A stretch of DNA of 64,000 nt from Alphaproteobacteria bacterium (GTDB lineage: Bacteria > Pseudomonadota > Alphaproteobacteria > Caulobacterales > Maricaulaceae): NCBI GenBank assembly GCA_016124205.1, contig WGOD01000002.1:1-64000 (forward strand), read 5' to 3'. Positions 8,605-17,800 of this stretch are shown here, piece after piece. How positions within the stretch are numbered: the first letter of the stretch is position 1; each line of letters begins with the position of its first letter. Made by a program: the position numbers and the translations under genes. The notes beneath the pieces were generated by a model. That model did no database searches. It saw nothing but the letters and a program-made list of their open reading frames with translations, and had not been told where the DNA came from.

Positions 8605-9123
8605 ATGCCGCGTGATGATGGAAGTACGAAGACCTGGTTTGTGAAGGTCGATGGCCGCGTCTACGGCCCGTACACGGCTGCGCAGATGCGCGCCTATGTC
8701 GGCGAAGGCCGCGTGGCGGCGCATTCGCTCGTCTCCATCGAACGCGAGGCGGGCTGGAAGCCCGCAGCGGACATCGAACTTCTCCGCGGCTGGCTGGATG
8801 ATGCGCGCGGTGCGCGCCAGCCTGTCGCGACCACCGGACAGCTCGCCAATTTCATCGTGATCGCCCAGACCAGCGACAACACGGCCGGTCCGTTCGAGGC
8901 GGCCATGAGCCATCTCGGCGAATGCGTGAAGATCAATGCCGGTGTCTGGCTGCTCCGCGCGGGGCTGAACGCCACGTCACTGCGCAACGAGCTCTCGCAC
9001 CTCCTCGACCGGGACGACCGGCTGATGGTGGTCGACGCCAGCCATGACCGGACAGCCTGGTTCAATCTGGGTCAGGAAACCGACCAGAAGATCCGCGATC
9101 TCTGGGGCAAGAAGCCCAACTAG
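8605..9123 (+). CDS. GYF_2-domain protein with a possible Cas2/SinR-like C-terminal domain
   Basis: A 172-residue protein. The N-terminal 60 residues match the GYF_2 domain: WFVKVDGRVYGPYTAAQM, then EGRV and SLV, then the W-K-P-A end. After a short linker, residues 78-170 read as a compact alpha/beta domain. It starts FIVIAQTSD, has VWLLRAG in the middle and RLMVVDASHD near the end, a strand order reminiscent of the ferredoxin-like Cas2/SinR fold. That assignment is by eye and weak. No cas genes are near. Function unknown. Confidence 0.7.
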   Translation: MPRDDGSTKTWFVKVDGRVYGPYTAAQMRAYVGEGRVAAHSLVSIEREAGWKPAADIELLRGWLDDARGARQPVATTGQLANFIVIAQTSDNTAGPFEAAMSHLGECVKINAGVWLLRAGLNATSLRNELSHLLDRDDRLMVVDASHDRTAWFNLGQETDQKIRDLWGKKPN

Positions 9124-9126
9124 GCA

Positions 9127-9657
9127 TCAGCTGACCTCGCGCAGTTCGGCGGCGTGCTTCTTCCAGTTCTCGACATAGTGATCGGCTGACGCCTGCAGCA
9201 GCTCGGCGACGTCCTCGCCATGGGTGCGGATGACCCGGCCCGGCGAACCGACCACGAGCGAATTGTCGGGGATTTCCTTGCCTTCGGTCAGCAGCGTATG
9301 CGCGCCGATGATGCAGTTCTTCCCGATCTTCACGCCGTTCAGAAGTGTCGAGCCGATGCCGATCAGGCTGCCATCGCCGATCGTGCAGCCATGCAGCATC
9401 ACGCGGTGACCGACGGTGACATTCTTCCCGACCGTCAGCGGGAAGCCGATGTCGGTGTGCAGGATCGAGCCGTCCTGGATGTTGGAATTCTCACCGATCT
9501 CGATCGGGTCGTTGTCGCCGCGGATCACCGCTGCGTACCAGACGCTGGCATTTTCCTTCAGGATCACGCGGCCCATGACGGAAGCCGTTGGGGCGACCCA
9601 GAAATTCCCGCTGGCCGGGGTTTGCGGAACGGCGTCGGCGATGGCGTAGAGCGGCAT
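9127..9657 (-). CDS. Gamma carbonic anhydrase family protein
   Basis: A 176-residue left-handed beta-helix protein of hexapeptide repeats. The three zinc-ligand histidines of the gamma carbonic anhydrase/CaiE/PaaY family are present: H67 (ILHTD), H84 and H89 (VGHRVMLHG). The conserved RGD and NIQDGS motifs precede them. Members hydrate CO2 or are inactive homologues, and activity cannot be judged here. The start at 9657 has GGAAGGAAAC upstream. It is divergent from the structured leader of phoH. Confidence 0.9.
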   Translation of the reverse strand: MPLYAIADAVPQTPASGNFWVAPTASVMGRVILKENASVWYAAVIRGDNDPIEIGENSNIQDGSILHTDIGFPLTVGKNVTVGHRVMLHGCTIGDGSLIGIGSTLLNGVKIGKNCIIGAHTLLTEGKEIPDNSLVVGSPGRVIRTHGEDVAELLQASADHYVENWKKHAAELREVS

Positions 9658-9717
9658 GGTGTTTCCTTCCGGACACGGCTTCACGAAGTTTATGCGACGG
9701 CAGTGATCAGACTTTCT

Positions 9718-9926
9718 TCATCCCTGTAGGATGAGACTGTTTCTGCGATTCGAGCACAAGGTCGAAGCCGCAGATGGGTCCGAAAGGGGGTAAGCCACCC
9801 GTGCGAAAGTCACTCGCACCGCCATCCGGGACGATACCGCACACGGCCGGTGCGTCCCCTGACTCCGGACCCCTCTCCCTGCATTCCGCTCTGTCCCGCC
9901 CCCCTGCATCCTGCACGGGGGTTTTT
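9718..9926 (+). ncRNA. Candidate structured leader RNA or sRNA upstream of phoH
   Basis: A series of hairpins lies in the 290-base gap before phoH: TCATCC/GGATGA (9718-9734); TCTGCG-TTCGA/TCGAA-CGCAGA (9742-9774); GTGCGA/TCGCAC (9801-9819); GGGACG-ACCG/CGGT-CGTCCC (9828-9858). GGGTCCG (9776-9782) can pair with CGGACCC (9866-9872), enclosing GGGT/ACCC (9788-9800) and the last two hairpins in a four-way junction. A terminator at 9899-9926 ends it, 19 bases before the phoH ATG. This is the layout of a riboswitch or attenuator, or of an independent small RNA. It matches no class I recognise, and it is not a tRNA because it lacks a T-arm. Confidence 0.5.
9899..9926 (+). terminator. Rho-independent terminator just upstream of phoH
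   Basis: CCCCC (9900-9904) pairs with GGGGG (9917-9921). An inner TGCA/TGCA extension has one bulged base, and a TTTTT run occupies 9922-9926. It sits between the structured region and the phoH ribosome site, so it could attenuate phoH or end a small RNA. Confidence 0.65.
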
Positions 9927-9945
9927 CGTATCTGGAGAAAACCCC

Positions 9946-10707
9946 ATGGGTAAAAGGTCTGTGAAGCGTCGCGCCGCTGGCGAGTTCAACTCCGGTCATT
10001 ACCAGGACGAACAAACCAAGGTGCGGGCCCTCTTCCCCGGCACCAGTTGGAGCCCGGACGAGAAGGAGCCGATGCGGGACCAGAGCTATACGAAAAACGT
10101 CAAACCGAGGTCCGAAGGCCAGGCGAAACTCATGAAGGCGATCGACGAGCACAATCTCGTCCTCGCCCTCGGACCGGCCGGCACCGGAAAGACCTACCTC
10201 GCCGTCGCCAAGGGCGTGGAAGCACTGGAGAAGGGATCGGTCTCGCGCATCGTCCTGTCCCGCCCCGCGGTCGAGGCCGGGGAAAGCATCGGCTTCCTGC
10301 CCGGCGCGATGGAAGAGAAGCTCGCCCCCTATCTCCGCCCGCTCTACGACGCGCTGTCCGACCGCCTGTCGCCGAAACGGCTCAAGGCGCTGATGGCGGA
10401 AGGCCTGATCGAGATCGCGCCGATCGGATACATGCGCGGGCGGACGCTGAACAACGCCTTCGTCGTGGTCGACGAGGCGCAGAACTGCACCTACGGCCAG
10501 CTGAAGATGCTGCTGACGCGCCTGGGTTGGCATTCGACCATGATCGTCACCGGCGACCCGGCCCAGACCGACCTCTTACCGGAAATGTCCGGCCTGCAGG
10601 GCATTTCGGAGAAGCTGGAAATGGTGCCGGATATCGGCGTCGTACGGCTCGATCAGGGCGACATCGTCCGTCACCCGCTGGTCGCGAGCATGCTCGACGT
10701 TCTCTAG
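9946..10707 (+). CDS. phoH: PhoH family ATPase
   Basis: A 253-residue cytoplasmic ATPase of the PhoH family, the helicase superfamily 1-like core. Walker A is GPAGTGKT (residues 76-83) and Walker B is VVVDEAQN (173-180). The SRPAVEAGE and VTGDPAQTDL motifs are also complete. It is the short PhoH type, without the KH or PIN domains of longer homologues and not next to ybeY. Roles proposed for the family are in RNA metabolism and phosphate stress. The start at 9946 has GGAG 9 bases before it. A structured, terminator-ending leader precedes the gene. Confidence 0.9.
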   Translation: MGKRSVKRRAAGEFNSGHYQDEQTKVRALFPGTSWSPDEKEPMRDQSYTKNVKPRSEGQAKLMKAIDEHNLVLALGPAGTGKTYLAVAKGVEALEKGSVSRIVLSRPAVEAGESIGFLPGAMEEKLAPYLRPLYDALSDRLSPKRLKALMAEGLIEIAPIGYMRGRTLNNAFVVVDEAQNCTYGQLKMLLTRLGWHSTMIVTGDPAQTDLLPEMSGLQGISEKLEMVPDIGVVRLDQGDIVRHPLVASMLDVL

Positions 10708-10730
10708 CGGTTTTCAATTCGAGTGAGATG

Positions 10731-10761
10731 AACCGGCGGGGCCCATGGCTCCGCCGGTTTT
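10731..10761 (+). terminator. Rho-independent terminator of phoH
   Basis: AACCGGCGG (10731-10739) pairs with CCGCCGGTT (10751-10759), followed by a T-rich run (10758-10764). It lies 24 bases past the phoH stop and before the convergent ABC transporter gene. Confidence 0.8.
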
Positions 10762-10769
10762 CTTTCGGC

Positions 10770-12326
10770 TCAGTCTTCTGCCGCCACCACTTCCCCGTAG
10801 AGCCACGCCGCCGCCTCGCCCGGCGTCGCGCCGTCGAGATCGACCATCGCATTGGCCTGGCGCATGGTTTCTGCCGGGATGGCGTTCAGGAGGACGGACA
10901 GCGTCCCCGCCAGCGCCGGATTGCGCGCGGCGTCGGGCGAGATCAGCATCACCGCGTCATAGGGCGGCAGGATCTGGAGCGGGTCGTCCAGCACGACGAG
11001 GTCGTAGTCCGAAATCCGCCCGTCGGTCGTGTAGGCGCTGACCGCATCAACCTCGCCGTCGCGCAGCGCGCCATACATGAAGGTGGAATCCATCGGGCGA
11101 GTGCGCGCGTCCTGCAGGCCGTAGGCGTCGCGGCTGCGCAGCCATTCGGCGCGCGCGAAGAATTCCGGGTCGCCGCCAACCCGGACGCTGCGCCCGGACA
11201 GGTCGGCGATGGTCGCGATGCCATTCTCCTCGGCCCAGTCGCGGCGCACCGCATAGCCATAGGCGTTTTCAAAGCCCAGCCGGCCGAGGGCGAGAATGCC
11301 GTGCTCCTCGCGCAGCCAGCCGGCCATGCGCACGAACATGTCGTAGCGCCCGGCGCGCTCCTCGCGCTCCATCACGGTCGCCCAGATCGTGCCGGTATAG
11401 TCGACATAGACGTCGATCTCGCCGGAGCGCAGCGCATCGAAGGCGATGGTCGAACCGAGATTCTCGCGGATCTCGACGTCCGCGCCGGCGTCCTCCAGCA
11501 CTCGCTCAAGCAGCGCGGCGAGAATGTATTGCTCGGTGAAACCCTTGGCGCCGATCACGACGGTGCGGCCCTCGATACCGGCCATGACCTCGCCTTCGCC
11601 CGACCCGATCCCGCGTGCGGCGGACGTGCCGGTGACGAGCGGCAGGGCGGCGCCCATCGCCATCACCGCCGCGATGGCGATTCCGGCGAAGGCGGGCGCA
11701 CGCTTGCGTTCGCGTGCCGCGAGTTCCGCCAGACGGATCGCCTGATCGAGCAGGAGGGCAAGCCCCGCCGCGACGAGGCAGCCGAAGATCACCGTCGTCC
11801 AGTCGCGCGTTTGCAGGCCGGAAAAGATGTAATTGCCGAGGCTGGTCGCCCCGACCGGAGTGGCAAGCGTCGCCGTGCCGACGATCCACACCGTCGCGGT
11901 CCGCAGACCGGCGATGATGGTCGGCAATGCCAGCGGCAGTTCGACCTGCTGCAGCGATTGCAGCGGCGTCATCCCGGTGCCCCGCGCGGCTTCGCGCACG
12001 ACCGGGTCGACACCCTGCAGCCCGACCACCGTGTTCCGCAGGATGGGCAGGATGCCGTAGAGCGTCAGCGCGATGAAGGCCGGTGCGAAACCGATGCGGC
12101 CGCCGAGAATCGGCACCATCAGCGCCAGCAGTGCGAGCGAGGGGATCGTCTGCAGTGTCGAGGCGACGCCGAGCACCGGTCCGGCCAGCGTCCGGTTGCG
12201 CGCGGCAAAAATGCCGAGCGGGACGGCGATCAGAACGGAGATCAGAAGGCCGGACAAGACCAGCTGCATGTGGCCGCCGAGATAGCCAGGCAGGTTGGCG
12301 ACGGCTTCGTCGAGGCGGTCAGGCAT
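10770..12326 (-). CDS. Glycine betaine/choline-type ABC transporter, permease fused to substrate-binding domain
   Basis: A 518-residue protein. Residues 1-205 are a BPD_transp_1 permease with several helices and an EAA loop (EAARGTGMTPLQSLQQVELP). After a further helix (about 215-240), residues 250-515 are an OpuAC-like substrate-binding domain (VVIGAKGFTEQYILA, VDYTGTIW). This permease-receptor fusion is known for OpuC/OsmF-type importers of betaine, choline or related osmolytes. The start at 12326 overlaps the upstream ATPase gene by 8 bases, which fixes it over a start 9 codons earlier. The exact ligand cannot be told. Confidence 0.88.
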   Translation of the reverse strand: MPDRLDEAVANLPGYLGGHMQLVLSGLLISVLIAVPLGIFAARNRTLAGPVLGVASTLQTIPSLALLALMVPILGGRIGFAPAFIALTLYGILPILRNTVVGLQGVDPVVREAARGTGMTPLQSLQQVELPLALPTIIAGLRTATVWIVGTATLATPVGATSLGNYIFSGLQTRDWTTVIFGCLVAAGLALLLDQAIRLAELAARERKRAPAFAGIAIAAVMAMGAALPLVTGTSAARGIGSGEGEVMAGIEGRTVVIGAKGFTEQYILAALLERVLEDAGADVEIRENLGSTIAFDALRSGEIDVYVDYTGTIWATVMEREERAGRYDMFVRMAGWLREEHGILALGRLGFENAYGYAVRRDWAEENGIATIADLSGRSVRVGGDPEFFARAEWLRSRDAYGLQDARTRPMDSTFMYGALRDGEVDAVSAYTTDGRISDYDLVVLDDPLQILPPYDAVMLISPDAARNPALAGTLSVLLNAIPAETMRQANAMVDLDGATPGEAAAWLYGEVVAAED

Positions 12327-13089
12327 GGCCGGCCTCCAGCCGCTCGATGGCACGGGCCTGCTGGCGCGGCATGGCGAGGAGTTCCTCGACGTAGGCGTCG
12401 CCCGGATCGCGCAGCAGGTCTTCGGGCGTACCGGTGCGCACCACCCGGCCGGCCTTCATCACGAGGATGCGGTCAGCAATCAACAGCGCCTCGGCCATGT
12501 CGTGCGTCACCATGACCGCAGCGAAGCCGAGTTCCCGTCGCAAGCGTGTGAAGTCGTCCTGCAGCGCGCCGCGCGTCAGCGGGTCGAGCGCGCCGAACGC
12601 CTCGTCGAGCAGGAGGAGTTCGGGTTCGACCGACAGGGCGCGGGCGATGGCCACGCGCTGGCGCTGTCCGCCGGACAATTGCGCGGGGTAGCGACCCCGA
12701 TGCTCGGAAACGGACAGGCGCACCTGTTCGATCAGCGCGTCCACCCGCGCATCGATGCGGGCCTTGTCCCAGTTCAGGAGGCGCGGCGTGACGGCGATAT
12801 TCTCGGCCACCGTCATGTGCGGGAACAGGCCGTCGCCCTGCATCACCCAGCCGATCCGGCGGCGCAGCGCTTCGGGCTTCAGCGTGGTGACCTCCTCGCC
12901 TGCAAACGCGATTGAACCGCCGGTCGGTTCGACCAGGCGGTTCAGCATTTTCAGCGTCGTGGTCTTGCCGCACCCCGACTCGCCGATGATGGCGAGGCAT
13001 TCGCCGGCCGCGACCGTGAAACTGACCCCGTCAACGGCGAGCGTGCCGTCCGGGAAGCGTTTGGTCAGGGCGTCGGCGGAGAGGGTCAC
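12319..13089 (-). CDS. ABC transporter ATP-binding protein (OpuCA/ProV-like)
   Basis: A 256-residue ABC ATPase. Walker A is GESGCGKTT (36-44), the Q-loop is at VMQGDG, the signature is LSGGQ (138-142) and Walker B is LLLLDE (158-163). The switch histidine follows in VTHD. It lacks the C-terminal CBS pair of many osmolyte ATPases. It overlaps the permease/receptor gene by 8 bases, so the two make a complete importer in which one polypeptide supplies both permease and receptor. The gene follows DUF3126 by 9 bases. Confidence 0.92.
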   Translation of the reverse strand: MTLSADALTKRFPDGTLAVDGVSFTVAAGECLAIIGESGCGKTTTLKMLNRLVEPTGGSIAFAGEEVTTLKPEALRRRIGWVMQGDGLFPHMTVAENIAVTPRLLNWDKARIDARVDALIEQVRLSVSEHRGRYPAQLSGGQRQRVAIARALSVEPELLLLDEAFGALDPLTRGALQDDFTRLRRELGFAAVMVTHDMAEALLIADRILVMKAGRVVRTGTPEDLLRDPGDAYVEELLAMPRQQARAIERLEAGHA

Positions 13090-13098
13090 GCCGGGAGA

Positions 13099-13323
13099 TC
13101 AGACCTCTTCGAGGTCGATGTCCAGAATGGTGATCTCGAACGAGAAGGAGGTTTCACCTTCATCGACGATCTTCGAGACCACGCCGAGGCATTCCTGGCC
13201 GAGATAGATCTCGGCGCACTCGTCGGCGCGCTGACGGCGCTGGACGACGATGCCGGGGTTCAGCTTCTGCTGGAGGAAGGCCTGCAGCTTGTCGGATTCC
13301 TGGGGAGAGATTGTGGGCGTCAC
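13099..13323 (-). CDS. DUF3126 family protein
   Basis: A 74-residue acidic cytoplasmic protein matching the small DUF3126 family, which is largely alphaproteobacterial. Typical features are the N-terminal helix with LQAFLQQKLN, then the strand-rich EIYLGQECLGVVSKIVDEGETSFSF cut across two short stretches. Family members commonly sit next to cysE, as here (84 bases from the cysE stop). Function unknown. Confidence 0.85.
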   Translation of the reverse strand: MTPTISPQESDKLQAFLQQKLNPGIVVQRRQRADECAEIYLGQECLGVVSKIVDEGETSFSFEITILDIDLEEV

Positions 13324-13407
13324 GGGTGTTTCCCTGTCGCTTGATTGGAATGTGATGTCGGATTCGGGCGGACCATAGCCGAAGTCTAACCGGGTTGGAA
13401 AACCGCT

Positions 13408-14217
13408 TCAGTCGTCGTCGCGCAGCGTCTGTTCCATGCGGCGCGCCGGCTCGGCACAGCGCCCGCCCACCGGATGGGCGGGAACGCCTGCCACGGTGCA
13501 GTGCTCGGGCACATCTTTCAGCACGACCGAACCGGCCGCGACACGGGCCTCGTCGCCGATCCGGATATTGCCGAGCACGCTGGCCCCGGCCCCGATCAGC
13601 ACGCCATTGCCGATCTTCGGGTGGCGGTCGATGCCCTTGGCCCCGGTGCCGCCCAGCGTGACGCCGTGCAGGAGGGAGACGTCATTGCCGACGGTCGCCG
13701 TCTCGCCGATCACCACGCTCGTTGCGTGGTCGATCATGATGCCCCGGCCCATCCGGGCGGCGGGGTGGATATCGACGGCGAAACGCTCGGAAATCCGCGA
13801 CTGGATATGAAAGGCCAGCGTCTCGCGGCCCTCATTCCACAGCCAGTGCGCAATGCGGTGCCCCTGCAGCGCCGCCCAGCCCTTGAAGTAGAGGAAGGGC
13901 TGCAGCAGCGACTTGCAGGCCGGGTCACGCTCGTCTGTGGCGGTCATGTCCGCTGCGGCGCATTCGGCGATTCCCGGATCGGCATGGATGGCTTCGGCGA
14001 CCACGTCGCGCGCCACCAGATTGTCGAGCTGGGCGTCGGCCAGCGTCGCGGCGAGCCGGTGGATGAGCGCGTCCTGAAAGGAATTGTGCCGGAGCACGGC
14101 CGCGTTGAGGAAGCTGGCGAGGATCGGCTCTTCGGCCGCCGCAGAGGCCGCTTCGACACGAAGTCGGGACCAGACGGCGGAGAGGCCCGTGCGGGCCTTG
14201 ATCGGTTCGGCAGTCAT
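13408..14217 (-). CDS. cysE: Serine O-acetyltransferase
   Basis: A 269-residue protein that acetylates L-serine with acetyl-CoA, the first step of cysteine synthesis. The N-terminal helical CysE domain (about 20-140) is followed by a hexapeptide-repeat beta-helix. Catalytic residues correspond to H164 (IDHATS) and H199 (DRHPKI), spaced 35 apart as in E. coli. The signature HGVTLGGTG is complete. The start at 14217 overlaps the stop of the Nudix gene (ATGA), so the two are co-transcribed. The tail ends in RDDD, not the terminal Ile that binds CysK in E. coli. Confidence 0.93.
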   Translation of the reverse strand: MTAEPIKARTGLSAVWSRLRVEAASAAAEEPILASFLNAAVLRHNSFQDALIHRLAATLADAQLDNLVARDVVAEAIHADPGIAECAAADMTATDERDPACKSLLQPFLYFKGWAALQGHRIAHWLWNEGRETLAFHIQSRISERFAVDIHPAARMGRGIMIDHATSVVIGETATVGNDVSLLHGVTLGGTGAKGIDRHPKIGNGVLIGAGASVLGNIRIGDEARVAAGSVVLKDVPEHCTVAGVPAHPVGGRCAEPARRMEQTLRDDD

Positions 14218-14828
14218 CGCGCTTGATCTCCGCTCAGCATGACGCGGGCCAGATCGGCATCGAGCAGCCCGTTTTGCGCCATGTAGTGCGCCTTCATCAG
14301 CATCGCCACCGTCAGCATGTCCCGGAATTCGCCGTTCACGGCCCTTTGAACGGCCTCGGCAAACGGCAGGCGGCGGGGCGCGATCACTTCGGTCCCCTCG
14401 GGCTCGGCCTCGCCCTCGGTCATGTCCCAGGCGATGAACCCGATGGCCGGCTCGTTGGTGATGGAGTTCGACAGATCGACCTCCAGCATCTGCAGCCAGC
14501 GCCTGGCGGTCAGGCCGGTTTCTTCCTTCAGTTCGCGCCTGGCGTCCTCCAGCGGATCGCCGCCGACGCGGCCGCCGCCTTCGGGGATTTCCCACTCATA
14601 GCGGTCGGTGGCGAAGCGGTGCTGGCCGACCATCTCGATCTGACCGTCCGCATGGATCGGCAGAACCGCGATCGCGACATGCTTCGGGCACATGACGGCG
14701 TAGTTCGCCGGCTTGCCGTCCGGCCGGGTGGCGTCATGTTCGATGACCTGCATCCACGGATTGTCGTAGGCGATACGCGTGCCGTGAACGCGCCAGGGGC
14801 CGCGGGTCTCGTCCATGTCCTGCTCCAC
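14214..14828 (-). CDS. Nudix hydrolase (ADP-ribose pyrophosphatase-like)
   Basis: A 204-residue Nudix protein. The Nudix helix is complete at its core, RELKEETGL (98-106), but the first motif glutamate is replaced by Gly (G90). The surrounding EWEIPEGGG and YDNPWMQVIEHDA segments resemble ADP-ribose and sugar-nucleotide hydrolases. Substrate is inferred only. It lies 22 bases downstream of the RND pump gene and overlaps cysE by 4 bases. Confidence 0.85.
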   Translation of the reverse strand: MEQDMDETRGPWRVHGTRIAYDNPWMQVIEHDATRPDGKPANYAVMCPKHVAIAVLPIHADGQIEMVGQHRFATDRYEWEIPEGGGRVGGDPLEDARRELKEETGLTARRWLQMLEVDLSNSITNEPAIGFIAWDMTEGEAEPEGTEVIAPRRLPFAEAVQRAVNGEFRDMLTVAMLMKAHYMAQNGLLDADLARVMLSGDQAR

Positions 14829-14850
14829 TACCGGTGCGCAGACACTGGCG

Positions 14851-17800
14851 CTATTCGGCGGCGCCGATCAAGGAACCGCTGCGGGCGCGCGATTTCAGCT
14901 TCGCCTTGAAGTCGGCCTTCTTCGCCTCGATCCGCTGCAGCAGCACGAAGGCGGCCGGTGCGAAGAACAGCGCCAGCAAGGCCGAGCCCGCCACGCCGCC
15001 TGCCACCGCCGAAGCGAAGGGCATCCAGAAGGCGTCACCGTCGATCAGAAGCGGCGCGAAGCCGCCGATCGTCGTCAGCGTCGTCGAGACGATGTGGCGC
15101 GTGGCGTCGATCACCGTGTCCTGGATTGCCTCGGCTCCACCTGCCTTCACGGCGTCACTCGTGCGCAAGGCGGAGAGCACGACGATGGTCCCGTTGATCG
15201 ACAGACCGACCAGACCCATCGAGCCGACGATGGCGTTGAAGCCGAGCGGTGTTCCGAACAGCCAGACACCGAACATGGCGAGGCCGACCGACAACACGCC
15301 GACCACGAGCACGATCCCGGCATAGCGGAAGGAGTTGAAGGCGAGGACGACCGAGCCGACCATCAGGATCAGAAGCGGTACGGCCGTGCCGAACAGATCG
15401 CCGACCGCGTCACCCCGTGATTCCGCTTCGCCGCCGATCAGAAGATCGTAACCGGGTGGCAGTTCGATGCCCGCTTCGTCGAGGCGTTCGAGGAAGACGT
15501 CGAGGATTGGTGCCGGCAGGGTGAAGGGCTCGATGAAGCCGTAGACCGTGTTGACCCGCCGACCGTCGAGACGGGAAATGTTCGACACTTCCGGCTGCAG
15601 CGAGACCGAGCCCAGTGCCGCGAGCGGCGAGCCGAGCGAGGACGGATCATTCCGGTCAGCCAGGGTCGTCGCCGAAAGGTCGGACACGCTGGCGCGGCGA
15701 TCCTCGCGGGCGATGACCCGGACCGGAAGCTCGACCACGCCCTCCAGAATGCTGCCGCCCGGGGCGCCGTCGAAATCGGCGCGCAGCCGGTTGGCGAGCT
15801 CCTCGAGCCGGATGCCGGCCATCCGGGCCGAAGCCTCATCGATATCGAGGCGAGCGACCGGCGTGCCCATGCGCAGGCTCGCCGTTGTGGCGGTCACGCC
15901 CGGCGTCGATGACAGGACCCGTCGCACCTCGTCCCCGAGATCGTCGAGCACGGCGAGATCGGGGCCGACCAGCTGGATCTCGATCGGCGCGGGAATCGGC
16001 GGGCCCTGTTCGAAGGGGAGCGTGAGGAAGCGGCTTTGCGGGAAGGCTTCCATCACCTCGCGCTGCAGGTCGGGCAGCAGATTGCGCGTGATCGACGCGG
16101 ATTCGGTGCGGACGAAACCGGTCGCGAAATAGGGCGAATCCGACTGGCTGCCGGCGACGTTGTAGTAGGTGCGCGGTCCGCTCTCGCCGAGCGTCCAGAC
16201 AACATCGATCACGCCGTCATGGGCCAGGATCAGATCGGTGGCGCGCCGGGTCTGACGCTCGGTTTCCTCGATCGAGGTATTGGCCGGCAACACCATCTCG
16301 ACCTGGAACATGTCGCGGTCGGTCGGCGGGAAGAATTGCATCGGCAGGGTCGAAGCCGCGAAGAAGCCCGCGACCGGCAGGATGATACCCGCGACCAGCC
16401 CGACCCAGGGGCGCGCGACGATGGTGTCCAGCACGCCGCGATACATCGCGGTCAGGCGGCGGCTGGAAATGCCCTCCTGCCAGAAGGGTGCATTGCGCTG
16501 CGGCACGCCGCCATCGAACCAGCCCGCAAGCGCGGGGATCACCGTCATCGCCAGAACGAAGGACGAGACCACGGCGAAGATGACGGAGATGCCGATCATC
16601 GAAATGAACTCGCCGGCACTGCCCGGCATCAGGGCGATGGGCGCGAAGGCGAAAACCGTGGTCAGCGTCGAGGCGAGAAGCGGCGCAAACAGGTGTTTCA
16701 GAGACCGGTTGATCGCGTCGAGCGGCGGCAATCCCTTGCCGCGCATCAGCCGGTATTCGTCGACCACGACGATGGCGTTGTCGATCAGCAGACCGAGCGC
16801 GACGACGAGACCGGTCACCGACATCTGGTGTAGCGGCTCGTCATAGATGTTGATCAGGAAGAGGACGAAGAGAACGGTCAGCGGCAGGGCCGACCCCACG
16901 ATCAGCGCCGACCGCCACCCCATCATCAGGAACAGGACGACGAAGACGATCAGCGCGGAATAGCCGAGATTGGTCGCAAGGCCATTGAGGCGGCTTTCCA
17001 CATAGTCGGACTGGCGGAACAGCACTTCGACATCGACGCCGTGTGTTTCGGCGGCGAAGGCGTTCACCACCTCCATCGCCCGGGCCGACCAGGAATCGAC
17101 GCGCAGCTCGGGCTGGAGATAGGCCGCCACGATCACGGATTGGCGATTGTTGTGGAAGGACGCCGTCGCCGCGGGCGTGCGCACGCCCTTCTCGACGTCG
17201 GCAATGTCGGCCAGGCGCACGAAATCGCCCTCGGGCGTTTCGGCGACGGGCACGGAGCGGATGCGATCGAGCGAGTCGAATTCGCCGGCAACCTCGACCG
17301 AGAGGTTCACCTCGCCATTGCGAAGCTCTCCCGCCGGGGTCTTGGAATCGGCACTGGCGACAAGCTGGGCCACTTCGCCGACGCTAAGCCCGAGCGCAGC
17401 GGCGGCATCGGGATCAACGAGGACGCGGATTTCCTCCTCCGGCGCGCCGAACACACGGGTTTCGTCCGTACCGGAGAGATTGCCGAGCCGGTCCTGCAAG
17501 TCTTCAGCGAGGCGCGACAGGATGGCGAGATTGGGCTCCTGGCCCTCGGGCCAGGTCAGGCCCACGACAAGCGTCGCCGCGCCCATGTAGAAGCGCGTGA
17601 CGTCCGGCTGGCTCGCGCCCGGAGGCAGGGTCGGGCGCACGCTGTCGACCTGCTCGCGGACGAGCGTCCAGCCCTCGTCGACTTCGCCGGGCGATAGATC
17701 CTCGCGCATCGAGATCTGGATGATCGAGACGCCGTTGCGTGATTCCGATTCCAGCTCGTCGATCTCGGCGAGTTCGAGAATCGCCTGTTCCAGCGGATCG

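Noticed and set aside
9776-9872. Possible tRNA from the cloverleaf-like folding before phoH
   Set aside because: A 7-bp acceptor-like stem exists, but there is no T-arm GGTTCGAATCC-type sequence, no conserved D-loop and no CCA end.
10047-12515. 822-codon frame on the plus strand
   Set aside because: Overlaps phoH out of frame and the ABC transporter antisense. The protein is Arg/Gly-rich and shows no family pattern.
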